Shown here one piece after another: positions 33,857-43,326 of a DNA stretch of 64,000 nt (position 1 is the stretch's first letter; each line of letters opens with the position of its first letter). The position numbers and the translations under genes were made by a program. The stretch covers positions 4,149,001 through 4,213,000 of the forward strand of contig NZ_CP136920.1 of assembly GCF_033100135.1 (NCBI RefSeq). Reading direction: 5' to 3'. Origin of the DNA: Rubellicoccus peritrichatus. GTDB taxonomy: Bacteria; Verrucomicrobiota; Verrucomicrobiia; Opitutales; Cerasicoccaceae. Under the pieces are notes generated by a model. The model had not been told where the DNA came from. It did no database searches and saw only the letters and a list, made by a program, of their open reading frames with translations.

Positions 33857-34014
33857 GCGATTTGAGGATAATCCATCTACATTTGAGGACGGTCAAGAGG
33901 CAAGGAAGCGTGTATGAGCTGCTGAATTGCTCTAAAACTGTCCAGAAGGCTTCATAAATTCCTCTCTCTTTTAAGCTTTATTCCCACCTCCGATGTCTTT
34001 TTCCTCTACACCTC

Positions 34015-34404
34015 ATGATTTCTTCTTATCTGGATATGCAGGAGCGGCGTGGACCGCTTGGATTCTTGATTAGCCTTGTGGCCTTTTCCGCATTGGGGCT
34101 TGGATTGTATGAGCTGAGCGAAAAAGCGCTCCACTTCAACCATCACTTTTCAGGGCTGGCTATATTTCTAGGGATCCTTGCAGGCATACTCTGCTACTCA
34201 ATCATCCTGACTCAGGCAATACGTCGCACGAACGACATGGGGCGCGCTGGCATTCTATCAATGTTATCCGCTATCCCAGTCCTCAACGTCCCGCTTTTCC
34301 TGATTTTCCCATCAAGCACGGTTTTTGGCTCTGCCTTGATCGTAATGCCGATCCTTGGTGTGCTCTCGACCCTCTTCCTGATGCTCCCAGGTAAGAAAGC
34401 CTAA
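34015..34404 (+). CDS. Small membrane protein, DUF805-like
   Basis: A 129-residue protein with four hydrophobic segments, near residues 15-32, 45-65, 82-100 and 103-122. The segment RRTNDMGRAGILSMLSAIPVLN matches the DUF805 hallmark RR.hDiGrSG between helices. The start ATG 34015 is the first in frame. It lies 71 bp upstream of the aminopeptidase gene and may be co-transcribed with it. Function unknown. Confidence 0.65.
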   Translation: MISSYLDMQERRGPLGFLISLVAFSALGLGLYELSEKALHFNHHFSGLAIFLGILAGILCYSIILTQAIRRTNDMGRAGILSMLSAIPVLNVPLFLIFPSSTVFGSALIVMPILGVLSTLFLMLPGKKA

Positions 34405-34475
34405 AAGGCTCAACACATCCCTTAACCTACCAAAGATTTATCCGAATAAATCTTACCTAAACGCCTCACATTCAT

Positions 34476-35591
34476 ATGGATCCACGCATTAACCAGCTCG
34501 CTGAAGTCCTCACTGGATTCTCTACCTCCTTAAAGAAGGGCGAAAAAGTCCTGATTGAAACTTATGACGTGCCGGATGAGGTTTCACTGGCCATCGCACG
34601 TGCGGCCCGTGACCTGGGCGCAGATCCCTCTTTCATCATTCGCCGCAGCCGTGTGATGCGCGAGTTCATCATTGGTGGAAACCCCAAAGCTTTCAGGGCC
34701 GAGGCCGCCGTCGAGTTAAAGCGGATGCAAGGCGTCAATGCCTACATCGCAGTTCGTGGCAGCAATAATATCTTCGAGTCCTCCGATATTCCCAGTGACC
34801 AAATGGCAGCCTATCTCAAGGCGATGAAGCCAGTTCTTGATCATCGGGTTAACAAAACGCGGTGGGTCGTGCTCCGCTGGCCGACAGGCTCAATGGCCCA
34901 GCAGGCCATGATGAGCACCGAGGCTTTTGAAGACTTTTTCTTCCGTGTCTGCACTTTGGACTATGCCCGCATGATTCCAGGCATGAAAGCGCTGAAAAAG
35001 CTGATGGAGAAAACCGACCATGTCCAAATCACTGGCCCTGGCACCGACCTCTCTTTTTCAATTAAAGGCATTCCAGCAATCCCATGTGGCGGTGAATACA
35101 ACATCCCAGATGGCGAAGTCTTCACGGCTCCAGTTAAAGACAGTGTCGAAGGTGAAATCACATTCAACGCTCCTACGGTCTATCAGGGCAGCTCTTTTGA
35201 CAACGTCCGCCTGGTTTTCAACAAGGGCAAGATTATCGAAGCAACCTCAAGCGACACAGCTGGACTCAACCGGATTCTCGATTCGGACAAAGGTGCACGT
35301 TACATTGGCGAATTTGCGATTGGCTTCAATCCTCATGTAAAAGAGCCCATGCGTGACATTCTTTTCGATGAGAAAATCGCTGGTTCATTCCATTTCACTC
35401 CTGGGCAGGCATATGAACAGGCCGACAATGGCAACCGCTCGCAAGTCCACTGGGATCTGGTCAATATCCAGCGTCCAGATTGGGGAGGCGGAGAGATTCG
35501 CTTCGATGGAAAAGTGATACGGAAAGACGGAATTTTCGTTCCCAAATCACTAAACAAGCTGAATCCCGAATATCTGCTAGGAAAGAAGTAG
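34476..35591 (+). CDS. M29-family aminopeptidase (AmpS-like)
   Basis: Thermophilic-type metallo-aminopeptidase, family M29, of 371 residues; releases N-terminal amino acids. The metal-binding region includes [17 protein letters not shown] near residue 206, [14 protein letters not shown] near 270, [11 protein letters not shown] near 308 and QVHWDLV near 328, supplying Glu, Glu, His and Asp/His ligands. Length and motif order are as in AmpS and PepS. No signal peptide, so it is cytoplasmic. The next gene is convergent and ends only 3 bp beyond. Confidence 0.93.
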   Translation: MDPRINQLAEVLTGFSTSLKKGEKVLIETYDVPDEVSLAIARAARDLGADPSFIIRRSRVMREFIIGGNPKAFRAEAAVELKRMQGVNAYIAVRGSNNIFESSDIPSDQMAAYLKAMKPVLDHRVNKTRWVVLRWPTGSMAQQAMMSTEAFEDFFFRVCTLDYARMIPGMKALKKLMEKTDHVQITGPGTDLSFSIKGIPAIPCGGEYNIPDGEVFTAPVKDSVEGEITFNAPTVYQGSSFDNVRLVFNKGKIIEATSSDTAGLNRILDSDKGARYIGEFAIGFNPHVKEPMRDILFDEKIAGSFHFTPGQAYEQADNGNRSQVHWDLVNIQRPDWGGGEIRFDGKVIRKDGIFVPKSLNKLNPEYLLGKK

Positions 35592-35594
35592 CCT

Positions 35595-36512
35595 TTAGCA
35601 AATCCTGCCTCGTTTACCGGCCAGACCATGAGCGATTGGATTTTCACCAACCCAACGGTGATCAGCAGGCTGGCTGGAGCGCTGGTAACGTGTATCGGAT
35701 GAGATGCGGATTTGATCGGTCTGATTCTGGATGCTTGCGTGGATCATCTCCATGCCAAAAACAATAACATCGCCCATTTTAAACTCAGTGCTCAACCAGC
35801 GCCCACCAAATTTCTCACGCAAGGAAACAGGATTTTTGCTGAGTGCCCCATCCCATTCCCATGCTTTTTCTCCTGCTTCAATCGCTTCAGCATGAGGTCC
35901 ATTTTGGCAATAGCTATCCACATCGCGACTGAGGTAAGTCTTTATTCGATCACGTTGTTTGTGGCTGCCTTCCAAAAGCATTAGCCCACCCACATCGTAA
36001 CCAATATCACCGAATGGCGTCCACGCAGTGTAAAGCTGTCGCGTTCCCCGTCCCATGTAAACGATGTCACAATGTGGCTTTGAATAAGCCTTGAGCCCCA
36101 TAGCCCGTAACCAAATGAAATCAAAGTGGAGTGCTGATTCTTCAAAAACATTTTCCCAAAAACGCATCATTCGCTGGCCAAACAACAGGCTTTTGACTTC
36201 GGGAATTCCCATACCAATTTCTGCTATAAATGCATTCTGAAGTTCCTTCGCGACAACGATATCCCCCTGAATCGCATCAGCAGTCAGAAGCCCTTGCTCC
36301 ACCATGCGATCAACAATAGCGCTTCTGACCTTTCTTACCTCATCGCGCTCCCAAAAACCCGGTATATAGAGGTAGCCATCCTCATCCAGACGCTGGGCTA
36401 ATACCTTGGGCTGGTGAAGGATATCTGCAGATGAGTTCAGAACACCAAACGCTTCTTCAGAAGTGTCTAGCTCAAGGTTAGCTGAAATCAGGGGAAAAGT
36501 TGATGATAACAT
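35595..36512 (-). CDS. Phytanoyl-CoA dioxygenase (PhyH)-family protein
   Basis: Second PhyH-like Fe(II)/2-oxoglutarate oxygenase, 305 residues. The HxD pair is in KPHCDIVYMG, the distal His in MEMIHASIQNQT and the 2-oxoglutarate Arg in IRISSDTRYQ. A long insert with DGALSKNPVSLREKFGGRWL and a stretch ending 'AFGVLNSSADILHQPKV' near the N-terminus sets it apart from the copy at 11844. This shape fits PhyH proteins of polysaccharide-degrading or small-molecule pathways, but the substrate is unknown. Confidence 0.87.
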   Translation of the reverse strand: MLSSTFPLISANLELDTSEEAFGVLNSSADILHQPKVLAQRLDEDGYLYIPGFWERDEVRKVRSAIVDRMVEQGLLTADAIQGDIVVAKELQNAFIAEIGMGIPEVKSLLFGQRMMRFWENVFEESALHFDFIWLRAMGLKAYSKPHCDIVYMGRGTRQLYTAWTPFGDIGYDVGGLMLLEGSHKQRDRIKTYLSRDVDSYCQNGPHAEAIEAGEKAWEWDGALSKNPVSLREKFGGRWLSTEFKMGDVIVFGMEMIHASIQNQTDQIRISSDTRYQRSSQPADHRWVGENPIAHGLAGKRGRIC

Positions 36513-36629
36513 CCCCTAACGATATCATAAACCAGCACTTATGGAAATGTCAGGCCTGGCAACAAACCTGTGTCATTTGGGAAAACTATAGAAAGCCCAA
36601 ATTCATACTTCAGAGCAAAAGACTTAACC

Positions 36630-37841
36630 TCATCTCGATGGCACCTTGACTCCGACCCATTTGCGAATGAAGAACTCGCCATCTTTTACTTCTGCAACAA
36701 AAGCATATTCGCCTGGCTCCTTTAGAAGAACACGCACTGATGCAACATTTGGGTTGTTGTTTTCAAATTCAGCAGTCTTCGGTCCTTTTACCTGCTTCCA
36801 TGTGATTTCTGGAGACTGTGTGTCATCATCATTATCATCAATCACGGCGGACAGATCGACATACTTACCGTCTTTAGCCAAATCGTAACTGACCTGTACA
36901 CTTGGTGGTGTATTGCGACCAGCCTCTTGCCTTGATGCAATCTTCTTGGTGATTCCAGGAGTGTTATCAAGACCAGCAGCCCAAAGCGTTATGCGCTGAG
37001 CAAATTCCCGATTGTCACTATGACTCAGGCGTGTGCCGGGACCAGCATTCCAAAAGAGATTGCGATCAAACACACCGACGACTCTACCTTTGCCAACTTC
37101 GGCTATAGCAAGGGCGGCATCGCGATCCGGGTCCATCTTTCCATCGACTTTGCTCAAACGAAGACCACCACCCAGTCCACCTTCCTGAAAACGGGCCAGC
37201 ATTCTGGCAGGTGGAGAAACTCTAACCACACTGACACCTTCGCCTCGAAAATCCACGCCGCCATCTTTTTGGAAATTGTTGATAAAGTGATCATCCTCGT
37301 ACTGCGTGACCAGATAATTACCAGCGCCATTATCCGTCATAAAATACATACCATAAGGCTCGGTCAGGTCATTATTGGAAAGTCGTCCCAGTTCATTATC
37401 AACCCCGACTTCACGGAAATGTCCGCCAAACGCGCTGTCGGACCAGGCAATAAGCCCGCCACCAGCTGTGATCCAGTCCAGTAATGCCTTTTCCTCCGCA
37501 TCGCTAAACCGGCGCTGATTGGACCCAAGAATCAAAACATCGATCTTCTCCAATGTCGGCTGATCCAGTGTCACATCCACATCATAAATCTGCTGAACAT
37601 CAAACCCGACCGCCTCCAAAGCAGCCTTAAACTGAGACATACCTAAATGCCCTTTGTCATCAAGACGCATTTGATGAAATGGTTCGGCGTCGCCAGATGG
37701 AACGGTACCATCCGCAGCAACATCACCGTAAACATAGAGCACAACAGGTTTATCCTTGGCCAAGGCTGAAAGGCACAAACTGCCGACACATATTGACACG
37801 AGTAAAACAAATCTGGTGGCGATGACAAATAGGTGTTTCAT
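36630..37841 (-). CDS. Secreted ThuA-like protein with C-terminal Ig/PKD-like domain
   Basis: A 403-residue exported protein with signal peptide (FVLLVSICVGSLCLSALA). It then has a ThuA/class-I glutamine-amidotransferase-like fold: VVLYVYGDVAADG, a core DVLILGSNQRRFSDAEEKALLDWITAGGGLIAW and VGKGRVVGVFDRN. The last 100 residues (SYDLAKDGKYVDLSAVIDDNDDD..ITWKQVKGP) form a PKD/Ig-like beta domain. Such proteins are frequent in Verrucomicrobiota and are thought to act on periplasmic sugars or trehalose-like compounds; activity unproven. Confidence 0.75.
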   Translation of the reverse strand: MKHLFVIATRFVLLVSICVGSLCLSALAKDKPVVLYVYGDVAADGTVPSGDAEPFHQMRLDDKGHLGMSQFKAALEAVGFDVQQIYDVDVTLDQPTLEKIDVLILGSNQRRFSDAEEKALLDWITAGGGLIAWSDSAFGGHFREVGVDNELGRLSNNDLTEPYGMYFMTDNGAGNYLVTQYEDDHFINNFQKDGGVDFRGEGVSVVRVSPPARMLARFQEGGLGGGLRLSKVDGKMDPDRDAALAIAEVGKGRVVGVFDRNLFWNAGPGTRLSHSDNREFAQRITLWAAGLDNTPGITKKIASRQEAGRNTPPSVQVSYDLAKDGKYVDLSAVIDDNDDDTQSPEITWKQVKGPKTAEFENNNPNVASVRVLLKEPGEYAFVAEVKDGEFFIRKWVGVKVPSR

Positions 37842-37887
37842 ATGAGTATATTAGTTACGTTTTTATTTTCTAAAAATCAAACCCTCT

Positions 37888-38730
37888 TCATGCTTTGCGC
37901 ATTACTTTATCGAAGTAGCCTTCCGTATATAGAGTGACTTCCCCCTCGCAGGCTTTGGCAAATGATGGAATCTCCTCCTCTCGCATCAACATACATGCGG
38001 TAGAGTAAGCATCGGCGATCGCGGCAGAGTCGCATACTACCCACAAACGCTTGAAAGCATATGACGGCGAATCTCCAGTATCCGGATCAATGATGTGAGC
38101 TCCTTGAATTCCAATGCCGCTTGAACTGAGCGCCTGCCCTTTCAGTTGTAACTTGATCTGATCCTCATCCCCGCGAAGCTCCATCTCCCAGGCTTGTTGC
38201 CCAACCACGAGATGAGTGCTTGCACCTGCACTCAGTAAGGCAGACTCCACACCAAGTTCTTGAAAATGCTTACCGATTTCGTCGAGAGCAAATCCCTTTC
38301 CAATGCCGCCAAGATCAATTTGGCGACCAGCCTCAAGGCATTCCAGGAAAGGACGATCTGGCGATAATGCCAGTTTACCACAAAGCGGTGTCCCATTTGC
38401 CTGTACTGAGCCTTGAGACCAGGTCTTTGAGCCGATGGTCACATCGAACAATCCAGCAGTCATATTGGTCGCTTCCATTGCAAGCATCAGGCAGCGGTAA
38501 GTGGCGTCTGCCAGCAACATAGAGTCTCCGGCTTTCATCTGATTGATCCGAGTGACTTCACTGTCGGCACGAAAACGACTAAGCTCATCTTCAAGGCTTT
38601 CGAGAAGTCGAAAACCGTTCCCTGCGATGCGTTGAGCTTGCTCGCGATCAGAATGTCGAAGCCTGAAAGCAAAGACGGTATTCATCGCCTCAGCTTCAAA
38701 CGTATGTACGGACGATGTATTATTCTCCAT
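37888..38730 (-). CDS. apbE: FAD:protein FMN transferase (ApbE family)
   Basis: Flavin transferase attaching FMN to Ser/Thr of target proteins, 280 residues. Features: EAMNTVFAFRLRH near the N-terminus, GGIGKGFALDEIG near residue 136, the AHIIDPDTGDSPSYAF segment with a conserved His and Asp, and ADAYSTACMLM near the C-terminus. The first residues show no clear lipoprotein or signal sequence. The gene overlaps the 3' end of the upstream GT gene by 11 bp, implying translational coupling. The flavinylated target is not in the window; NQR-type or FMN-binding proteins are usual. Confidence 0.92.
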   Translation of the reverse strand: MENNTSSVHTFEAEAMNTVFAFRLRHSDREQAQRIAGNGFRLLESLEDELSRFRADSEVTRINQMKAGDSMLLADATYRCLMLAMEATNMTAGLFDVTIGSKTWSQGSVQANGTPLCGKLALSPDRPFLECLEAGRQIDLGGIGKGFALDEIGKHFQELGVESALLSAGASTHLVVGQQAWEMELRGDEDQIKLQLKGQALSSSGIGIQGAHIIDPDTGDSPSYAFKRLWVVCDSAAIADAYSTACMLMREEEIPSFAKACEGEVTLYTEGYFDKVMRKA

Positions 38731-40276
38731 CGGTATTTTTCATATACTTATTCCAAACATCATTTCTTACCGCAACCATAACCAAGACTTCTTCGCGCAA
38801 ACCACGAGGAATCAAAGTATGTGATTCTTCAAGTGCGGCAGCTGATTCTTCAGCAGCAGAAGGAAGAACAAGAATGATGGGAAACTCACCTCCATGGCTG
38901 GGTAACTCCGGCCAATATCCAACCGAATCCATCTTTCGTAAATACCATGGTAGTGGCCAGTATTCACGACCGATAACAGCCAACGAAACTTCCGCTGTTC
39001 CTCCTGAAAGTTGTTGTAACTCTTCCAGCCAGGCGGGGAGCCGTTCAAGATCTTTAGAAGTCGGAACATAAGCATAGGGATTGCGGGCGTCCGAAGAAAA
39101 ACGATGAATCGCATAGTAGCTCTGCAGATATTGCCATGAAAGCACCAAGGCCACAACTGTAACGACAGGAACCCGCCAGAAACCTTGAAACGAGCGTACA
39201 ATTGCAGCCGCTCCCATCCCTGCCGCCAGACATATCTGCAACCAGCCGAGTGAAGCCAACCATGGCGTCTTGTAGGAGATAAAAGAAAAGACCAGAAGGT
39301 AAACCAAACCGCCATGAAAGAAGAATCGGCATGCATCACGACCAGCACCAACAGGATAACGAATATAGCCAATCAGCGCGAAGAGTAAGACACCGATTTG
39401 TGTCCACCATAGCCAACCTAACTGCTGTGGCCATAGAAGCAGCTGAAAGTAATAATAAAACGGCTTCTCATGACCTGATACAAGTTTGTATGCAAAGTAT
39501 GTCTGGATAAAATCAAAAACACCACGCGAATTTTTCCCAAAATCCGAATATCCAAGTACAAGAATTACCAGAGAAACCACTGCAGCCAAAATCAAAGGCT
39601 TCACGTAAAGAGAAATATTTCCCTTAAGCCATTCCGTAAGACCTAAGTCACCACGTTTGCTGAACAGCCAGATAATTGAAGCAATCAACCAACTAAAGAT
39701 TGCAATGACGAATGTTTCGCGCGTCACCGCCATCAGGCCAAAGCCAATTCCAACAAGTATTGCATTGATAACAGATGGGCCTCTTAAAAAGAGCCACAGC
39801 GAAATCACCGAAAGCAATCCACAAGCTGTAAACACCGGCTCATGTATGTACATAGTTCCATAATAGGCCAACAAGGGTGATGTCGCGACAAAAGCGGCAG
39901 CAGCCAAGCCGTCCCCCCGTTTTCCGAATCGCTCCAAATAAAAAGCACCTGAAACCGTCAACAAAGCGAGGAGCGCTACACTGATACGCAAACTGGTGAT
40001 CGAAAGCGTCTCCCAAGTTGTCTCGTCTTGAAGTAGTGATACTACAGGAGCAGAAACCATACTGAGCAAGGGACCGTGAAAATGGTTCGGATCAAAATGA
40101 TAGGAACCAGATTCGATGCGATCTGCCAAAATACGAGCCCCTGTTGCCTCATCAAAATGAACAGGACGTTCACCCAAATCATCCAGGTAGAGAAATCCGG
40201 CAGTGCCCAGAATCAAAATGACTCCAAGGCAAAACGCAAAGCGTCCGAACACTGCTGATTTTAAAAAGGCACTCAT
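38720..40276 (-). CDS. GT39-like/Agl23-family multipass membrane protein
   Basis: Membrane protein of about 518 residues (ATG 40276; GTG 40291 is an alternative). It has around ten hydrophobic segments after an N-terminal helix (FGRFAFCLGVILILGTAGFLYL). The loop motif GERPVHFDEATGARI, with the HxDEA acid pair, matches the dolichyl-phosphate-mannose-like GT39/Agl23 (TIGR03663-type) proteins. These use a lipid-linked sugar donor at the outer face of the membrane. Which sugar or acceptor is involved is unknown. Overlap with apbE indicates a common transcript. Confidence 0.8.
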   Translation of the reverse strand: MSAFLKSAVFGRFAFCLGVILILGTAGFLYLDDLGERPVHFDEATGARILADRIESGSYHFDPNHFHGPLLSMVSAPVVSLLQDETTWETLSITSLRISVALLALLTVSGAFYLERFGKRGDGLAAAAFVATSPLLAYYGTMYIHEPVFTACGLLSVISLWLFLRGPSVINAILVGIGFGLMAVTRETFVIAIFSWLIASIIWLFSKRGDLGLTEWLKGNISLYVKPLILAAVVSLVILVLGYSDFGKNSRGVFDFIQTYFAYKLVSGHEKPFYYYFQLLLWPQQLGWLWWTQIGVLLFALIGYIRYPVGAGRDACRFFFHGGLVYLLVFSFISYKTPWLASLGWLQICLAAGMGAAAIVRSFQGFWRVPVVTVVALVLSWQYLQSYYAIHRFSSDARNPYAYVPTSKDLERLPAWLEELQQLSGGTAEVSLAVIGREYWPLPWYLRKMDSVGYWPELPSHGGEFPIILVLPSAAEESAAALEESHTLIPRGLREEVLVMVAVRNDVWNKYMKNTDGE

Positions 40277-40406
40277 CCAGAAAGCACCCACCCAATAGCG
40301 GTGAGTGACTCCAATGTTGTAAGAGGCTGACTAAAGTGCCAACTCTTATTCACCATCTGAGATATTTGTATTTTCCATCACTTATTTTGTACAAGCGCGG
40401 AGATCC

Positions 40407-40438
40407 ACTCAGCATTTAGCACTCAGCGTACAGCGCTC
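40407..40438 (+). repeat. CACTCAGCATTTAGCACTCAGC quasi-periodic repeat
   Basis: Short-period degenerate repeat of CTCAGC/AGCACTCAGCG. It belongs by appearance to the same class of short-word repeats as those at 20870-20899 and 21190-21330. Function unknown. Confidence 0.4.
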
Positions 40439-40539
40439 ATAACTTGACTGTCAAAGAACGTTTACCGTCCGGTGATAAGTCTCTCGTAAAGTGCAACCTC
40501 CAGCTTTTGTTCGTCTAATCGTTTAAGACATGGGCGGTC

Positions 40540-40725
40540 CCACACTTGCGCACCTGGGCAAGCGTGGCTGATTTCTCGGAGCTATGAACAGCTCCTGCGA
40601 CGACAGCCGAAAAACCACTCGTGGAAAAGTCTTCCTCACATCAACCCGGTCCTTGATTTAGATACTGAATCGAGCTCGACTCTGCCGAAGCAGAATCGCG
40701 TGATGGAAAACCGTTAATCACCATT
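40540..40725. ncRNA. Candidate structured RNA (orientation unresolved)
   Basis: Consecutive stems: 40540-40549/40558-40567 (10 bp, one mismatch); 40567-40570/40604-40607 enclosing 40578-40583/40590-40595 (GGAGCT/AGCTCC); 40652-40658/40668-40674 (7 bp with one G-T pair); 40681-40685/40690-40694 (TCTGC/GCAGA closed by a CGAA loop); 40700-40704/40717-40721. It matches none of the RNA families I can recall; tmRNA, RNase P, SRP and 6S hallmarks are absent. It might instead be a decayed repeat or gene. Confidence 0.35.
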
Positions 40726-40896
40726 CGTGTTTTCGGGAAGCATTACTATGGCGGTATGTATATTCGATGAGCATTCATGCCACCGATTATAACATACGAA
40801 AAAAATCCGTCAATTGATCGGCTTGATACCCTTGATCTGTTTGATTGTTTGGATCATTTGGTTCTGTTTGATATACTTGATATATTGGATAAAAAA

Positions 40897-40980
40897 GGTA
40901 GGGCGCAGTCTCCAGACAAGCCGAGCGTTACGCAAAGCTTTACCCCACGGTTGCGGCTTGTCTGGAGACTGCGCCCTACC
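40897..40980. repeat. Perfect 26-bp inverted-repeat element
   Basis: Arms 40897-40922 (GGTAGGGCGCAGTCTCCAGA, then CAAGCC) and 40955-40980 are exact reverse complements, with a 32-base centre. It would form a very stable hairpin. Related copies lie at 21359-21384 (right half only) and 51905-51971. This looks like a REP/MITE-type dispersed element; no transposase gene is in the window. Confidence 0.85.
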
Positions 40981-41051
40981 CCAAATGTGAGCTGAGGCTT
41001 GGCCTTCCCAGGATAATTGATCAAGCATCCTTGTCTGAGATAATACTGCAT

Positions 41052-41078
41052 AAAAAACCCGGCAATAAATTGCCGGGT
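41052..41078 (-). terminator. Intrinsic terminator of the discoidin-lipoprotein operon
   Basis: On the minus strand: ACCCGGCAA, loop TTTA, TTGCCGGGT (stem 9 bp), followed by TTTTTTA. It lies 70 bases after the stop of the 41149-41889 gene and ends its operon. Confidence 0.88.
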
Positions 41079-41148
41079 CACAATCAATTCGTCCTGCTGG
41101 GACGACCAAAAATCGATACAAGATGAAGCTCTACGCTTCGTATTTGCC

Positions 41149-41889
41149 TTATGGCTTACCGAATACTTCAACTTCGATGTAATGATTCATATCATTCGAA
41201 GTATTACCAGCACTGTAAAGACGCACATACTGACCTTTAACTCCATCAACTGAAATTAACTTCCCATAGCGCGACTCCACATAAGGCTTGTCACTTCCCT
41301 GCCCCATGCCTCCAGAATTATCGTAGTCATTGTTGAACAAAGTCGTAACGTCACTCTTGAACTCGGCATCATTCGAAATCTGAACAATCACGTCATTATA
41401 AGCACGACGCTGACTGTGATAGTGCCAGAGCCAAATCGCATAAATCGTCGAAGGCTGTCCAAGGTCGATTTGAACCCACTGGAGGCCATCCATTAATTCG
41501 ACAAAATAACCCTCACCCGCCAACTTATCACCATCAGTGATATAAGCAAGCTCACCAACAATAGGGAAATCATCACTTCCAGTCACTGGCTTGCCCTTAG
41601 AGAGCAAAACAGTTCCTTCCGGCACATTGATGGTTGGAGTTGTCCCAGGGGCAGCCTCAAGATTTGGAATCTTCACAGGCATTGGCGTACCTTCGATCTG
41701 CTCCGGTGGAATCTCTGTTTTAAGAACCATCGTTCCGGATCCGGAAGAAGACGCCGGAGCTGACTGGCTAGTCGCTGGCTGGGAAGCATCCGCCGCCGGG
41801 GCTTCGCTTTTACTGTCCCCCCCACAGCCCACGAAGGAAAGCGAGAGAGTTACTGCTGCAAATGTAGTTAGGTATTCGGTGTATTTCAT
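41149..41889 (-). CDS. Lipoprotein with F5/8-type C (discoidin-like) domain
   Basis: A 246-residue lipoprotein from ATG 41889 (MKYTEYLTTFAAVTLSLSFVGCGGD; lipobox FVGC). A Ser/Ala/Pro-rich linker follows, then a beta-sandwich with discoidin features: KPVTGSDDFPIVGELAYITDGDK, LQWVQIDLGQPSTIYAIWLWHY, VIVQISNDAEF and QYVRLYS..........HYIEVEVFG. Such domains bind sugars or lipids. Its ATG overlaps the stop of the preceding Gfo/Idh gene in an ATGA, so the genes are translationally coupled. It is probably periplasmic or surface-located. Confidence 0.82.
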   Translation of the reverse strand: MKYTEYLTTFAAVTLSLSFVGCGGDSKSEAPAADASQPATSQSAPASSSGSGTMVLKTEIPPEQIEGTPMPVKIPNLEAAPGTTPTINVPEGTVLLSKGKPVTGSDDFPIVGELAYITDGDKLAGEGYFVELMDGLQWVQIDLGQPSTIYAIWLWHYHSQRRAYNDVIVQISNDAEFKSDVTTLFNNDYDNSGGMGQGSDKPYVESRYGKLISVDGVKGQYVRLYSAGNTSNDMNHYIEVEVFGKP

Positions 41890-43316
41890 ACGTGAAGGTG
41901 ATCGTCGGTGAAAAGGATAGTTTGTTTGGTTTCTGCGGCTGGGTTGACCCAGTATATCGGTGCTTCCGATTCTAAGGCATGCCGGGCATCGCAATTCAAT
42001 GTAGCTTTGCCTCTCACTGAATCAATAAAGTTCTCAATATGTGGCTGGTGTGGTGGTTTGCCCAACGCTCCTGGCAGCAGGTATTCCTCCGGTGCAGCAG
42101 ACTCATAAGATGCCACTGCATCCGAACTTGTCGCAGCTGGTCCCGCACTGCCTTTGTTAAGAATACCGCGCGCAACCAGCCCGTCCCATTTTTCTGCAAC
42201 TGCCTCGGAAACACCGCCCTCACGGTAGATGTTCGAATAAGCTTCACGCTCGGAAATCTTGACTGTGCCTTCGGTTCCCATGAAGGACTCATAGTAACCG
42301 CCACCTGAACTGGTTGTGGTTAGCACCTGATAAAACGCACGTGCCCCACCCTGAGGTGTGTCATATTCGAACACACACATAACATTGTCAAAATGCTCAC
42401 GATCCTTAAAGTAGTTGTTGCCACCTGAAGCCATAACCGATGTTGGCTGACTTCCCATAAACCAGTTAAAAATATCAATCTGGTGTGCACCGAGGTCAGA
42501 AATAGGACCACCGGATAAGGCCTTATACCAACGCCAGTTCAGAAAGCGGTGGCGTAATTCGTCTAGAGTCAGCTCACCATTGGCACCATTATTAAAGCCG
42601 TATTTACGCAGGGTCTTGGCATCGGGCAAAATACTTGGCTTCACCTCGATATCCTGGGAAGAGCTAACCGCGCGATTCCACTGGCCATTAATGTTAACAA
42701 TCTGACCGCAAATCTGCTCACCATTGATCAGATAATTCAAAGTGTATAGGTAACGTGGATTACTGCGACGCTGGTGACCAATCTGACAAAGCTTTCCTGA
42801 ACGATCCATCGCTGCCACCATTGAACGGGCACCTTCGAGTGAGTCCGCCATCATCTTTTCGCAGTAGACATTGCAGCCAGCCTCCAGTGCCATGATCGTA
42901 TGAGGAGCATGCCAGAAGTCAGGTGTTGCCACAAAAACCACGTCGAGGTCCTTCTCCTTCGAAAGCATATCTTCGGCATCGAGATAGCGATTGATGTTAT
43001 AACCGAAAGCACTCTTAACACGGCCGAACGTCCCTCCGACACGGTCACGCATGATATCGCATGCGGCCACATAGCGAAGACCGGGAATGTTTTTCATCGC
43101 ATCCCACAATACCTGATGCTGCTTACCACATCCGATAAATCCGACACGGATTTCATCAGAGGGCGCATTCTTTGCCTGTGCACTTAGAATACTGGGAGCA
43201 CCAAGAACAAGACCAGCCCCTGCCATGCTACCATGACGAAGAAAACTGCGTCTGCTGAGAAATCGATTCAGACTTTGGGATTCCACTTTAGTAACCGGGC
43301 TGGATTCTTCGTTCAT
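41886..43316 (-). CDS. Gfo/Idh/MocA oxidoreductase with Tat signal
   Basis: A 476-residue NAD(P)-dependent dehydrogenase. The twin-arginine signal SRRSFLRHGSMAGAGLVLGA near residue 20 sends it, folded with cofactor, to the periplasm. The Rossmann motif is VGFIGCGKQHQ; the active-site segment CEKMMADSLEGARSMV contains the conserved EK(M/P) Lys; GQWNRAV is nearby. The substrate is likely a sugar or inositol-type polyol. It lies 10 bp downstream of a DoxX-like membrane protein gene and is coupled to a discoidin lipoprotein. This arrangement suggests periplasmic sugar oxidation. Confidence 0.9.
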   Translation of the reverse strand: MNEESSPVTKVESQSLNRFLSRRSFLRHGSMAGAGLVLGAPSILSAQAKNAPSDEIRVGFIGCGKQHQVLWDAMKNIPGLRYVAACDIMRDRVGGTFGRVKSAFGYNINRYLDAEDMLSKEKDLDVVFVATPDFWHAPHTIMALEAGCNVYCEKMMADSLEGARSMVAAMDRSGKLCQIGHQRRSNPRYLYTLNYLINGEQICGQIVNINGQWNRAVSSSQDIEVKPSILPDAKTLRKYGFNNGANGELTLDELRHRFLNWRWYKALSGGPISDLGAHQIDIFNWFMGSQPTSVMASGGNNYFKDREHFDNVMCVFEYDTPQGGARAFYQVLTTTSSGGGYYESFMGTEGTVKISEREAYSNIYREGGVSEAVAEKWDGLVARGILNKGSAGPAATSSDAVASYESAAPEEYLLPGALGKPPHQPHIENFIDSVRGKATLNCDARHALESEAPIYWVNPAAETKQTILFTDDHLHV

Positions 43317-43326
43317 AGTAATGAGT

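Larger units (their letters stand above)
40277..41148. other. Gene-free region with repeats, hairpins and a terminator
   Basis: The gap between the GT39-like gene and the discoidin-lipoprotein gene, both minus-strand. It holds a CTCAGC-type quasi-repeat (40407-40438), a multi-hairpin segment (40540-40725), a 26-bp inverted-repeat element (40897-40980) and the lipoprotein gene's terminator (41052-41078). I see no convincing protein-coding gene. Short peptides on the minus strand near 40450-40560 (for example a frame ending KLEVALYERLITGR) have no good start. Confidence 0.6.

Noticed and set aside
40440-40725. tmRNA, RNase P RNA, SRP RNA or 6S RNA in the hairpin-rich gap
   Set aside because: No tRNA-like end, tag frame, or family core motif could be found on either strand.
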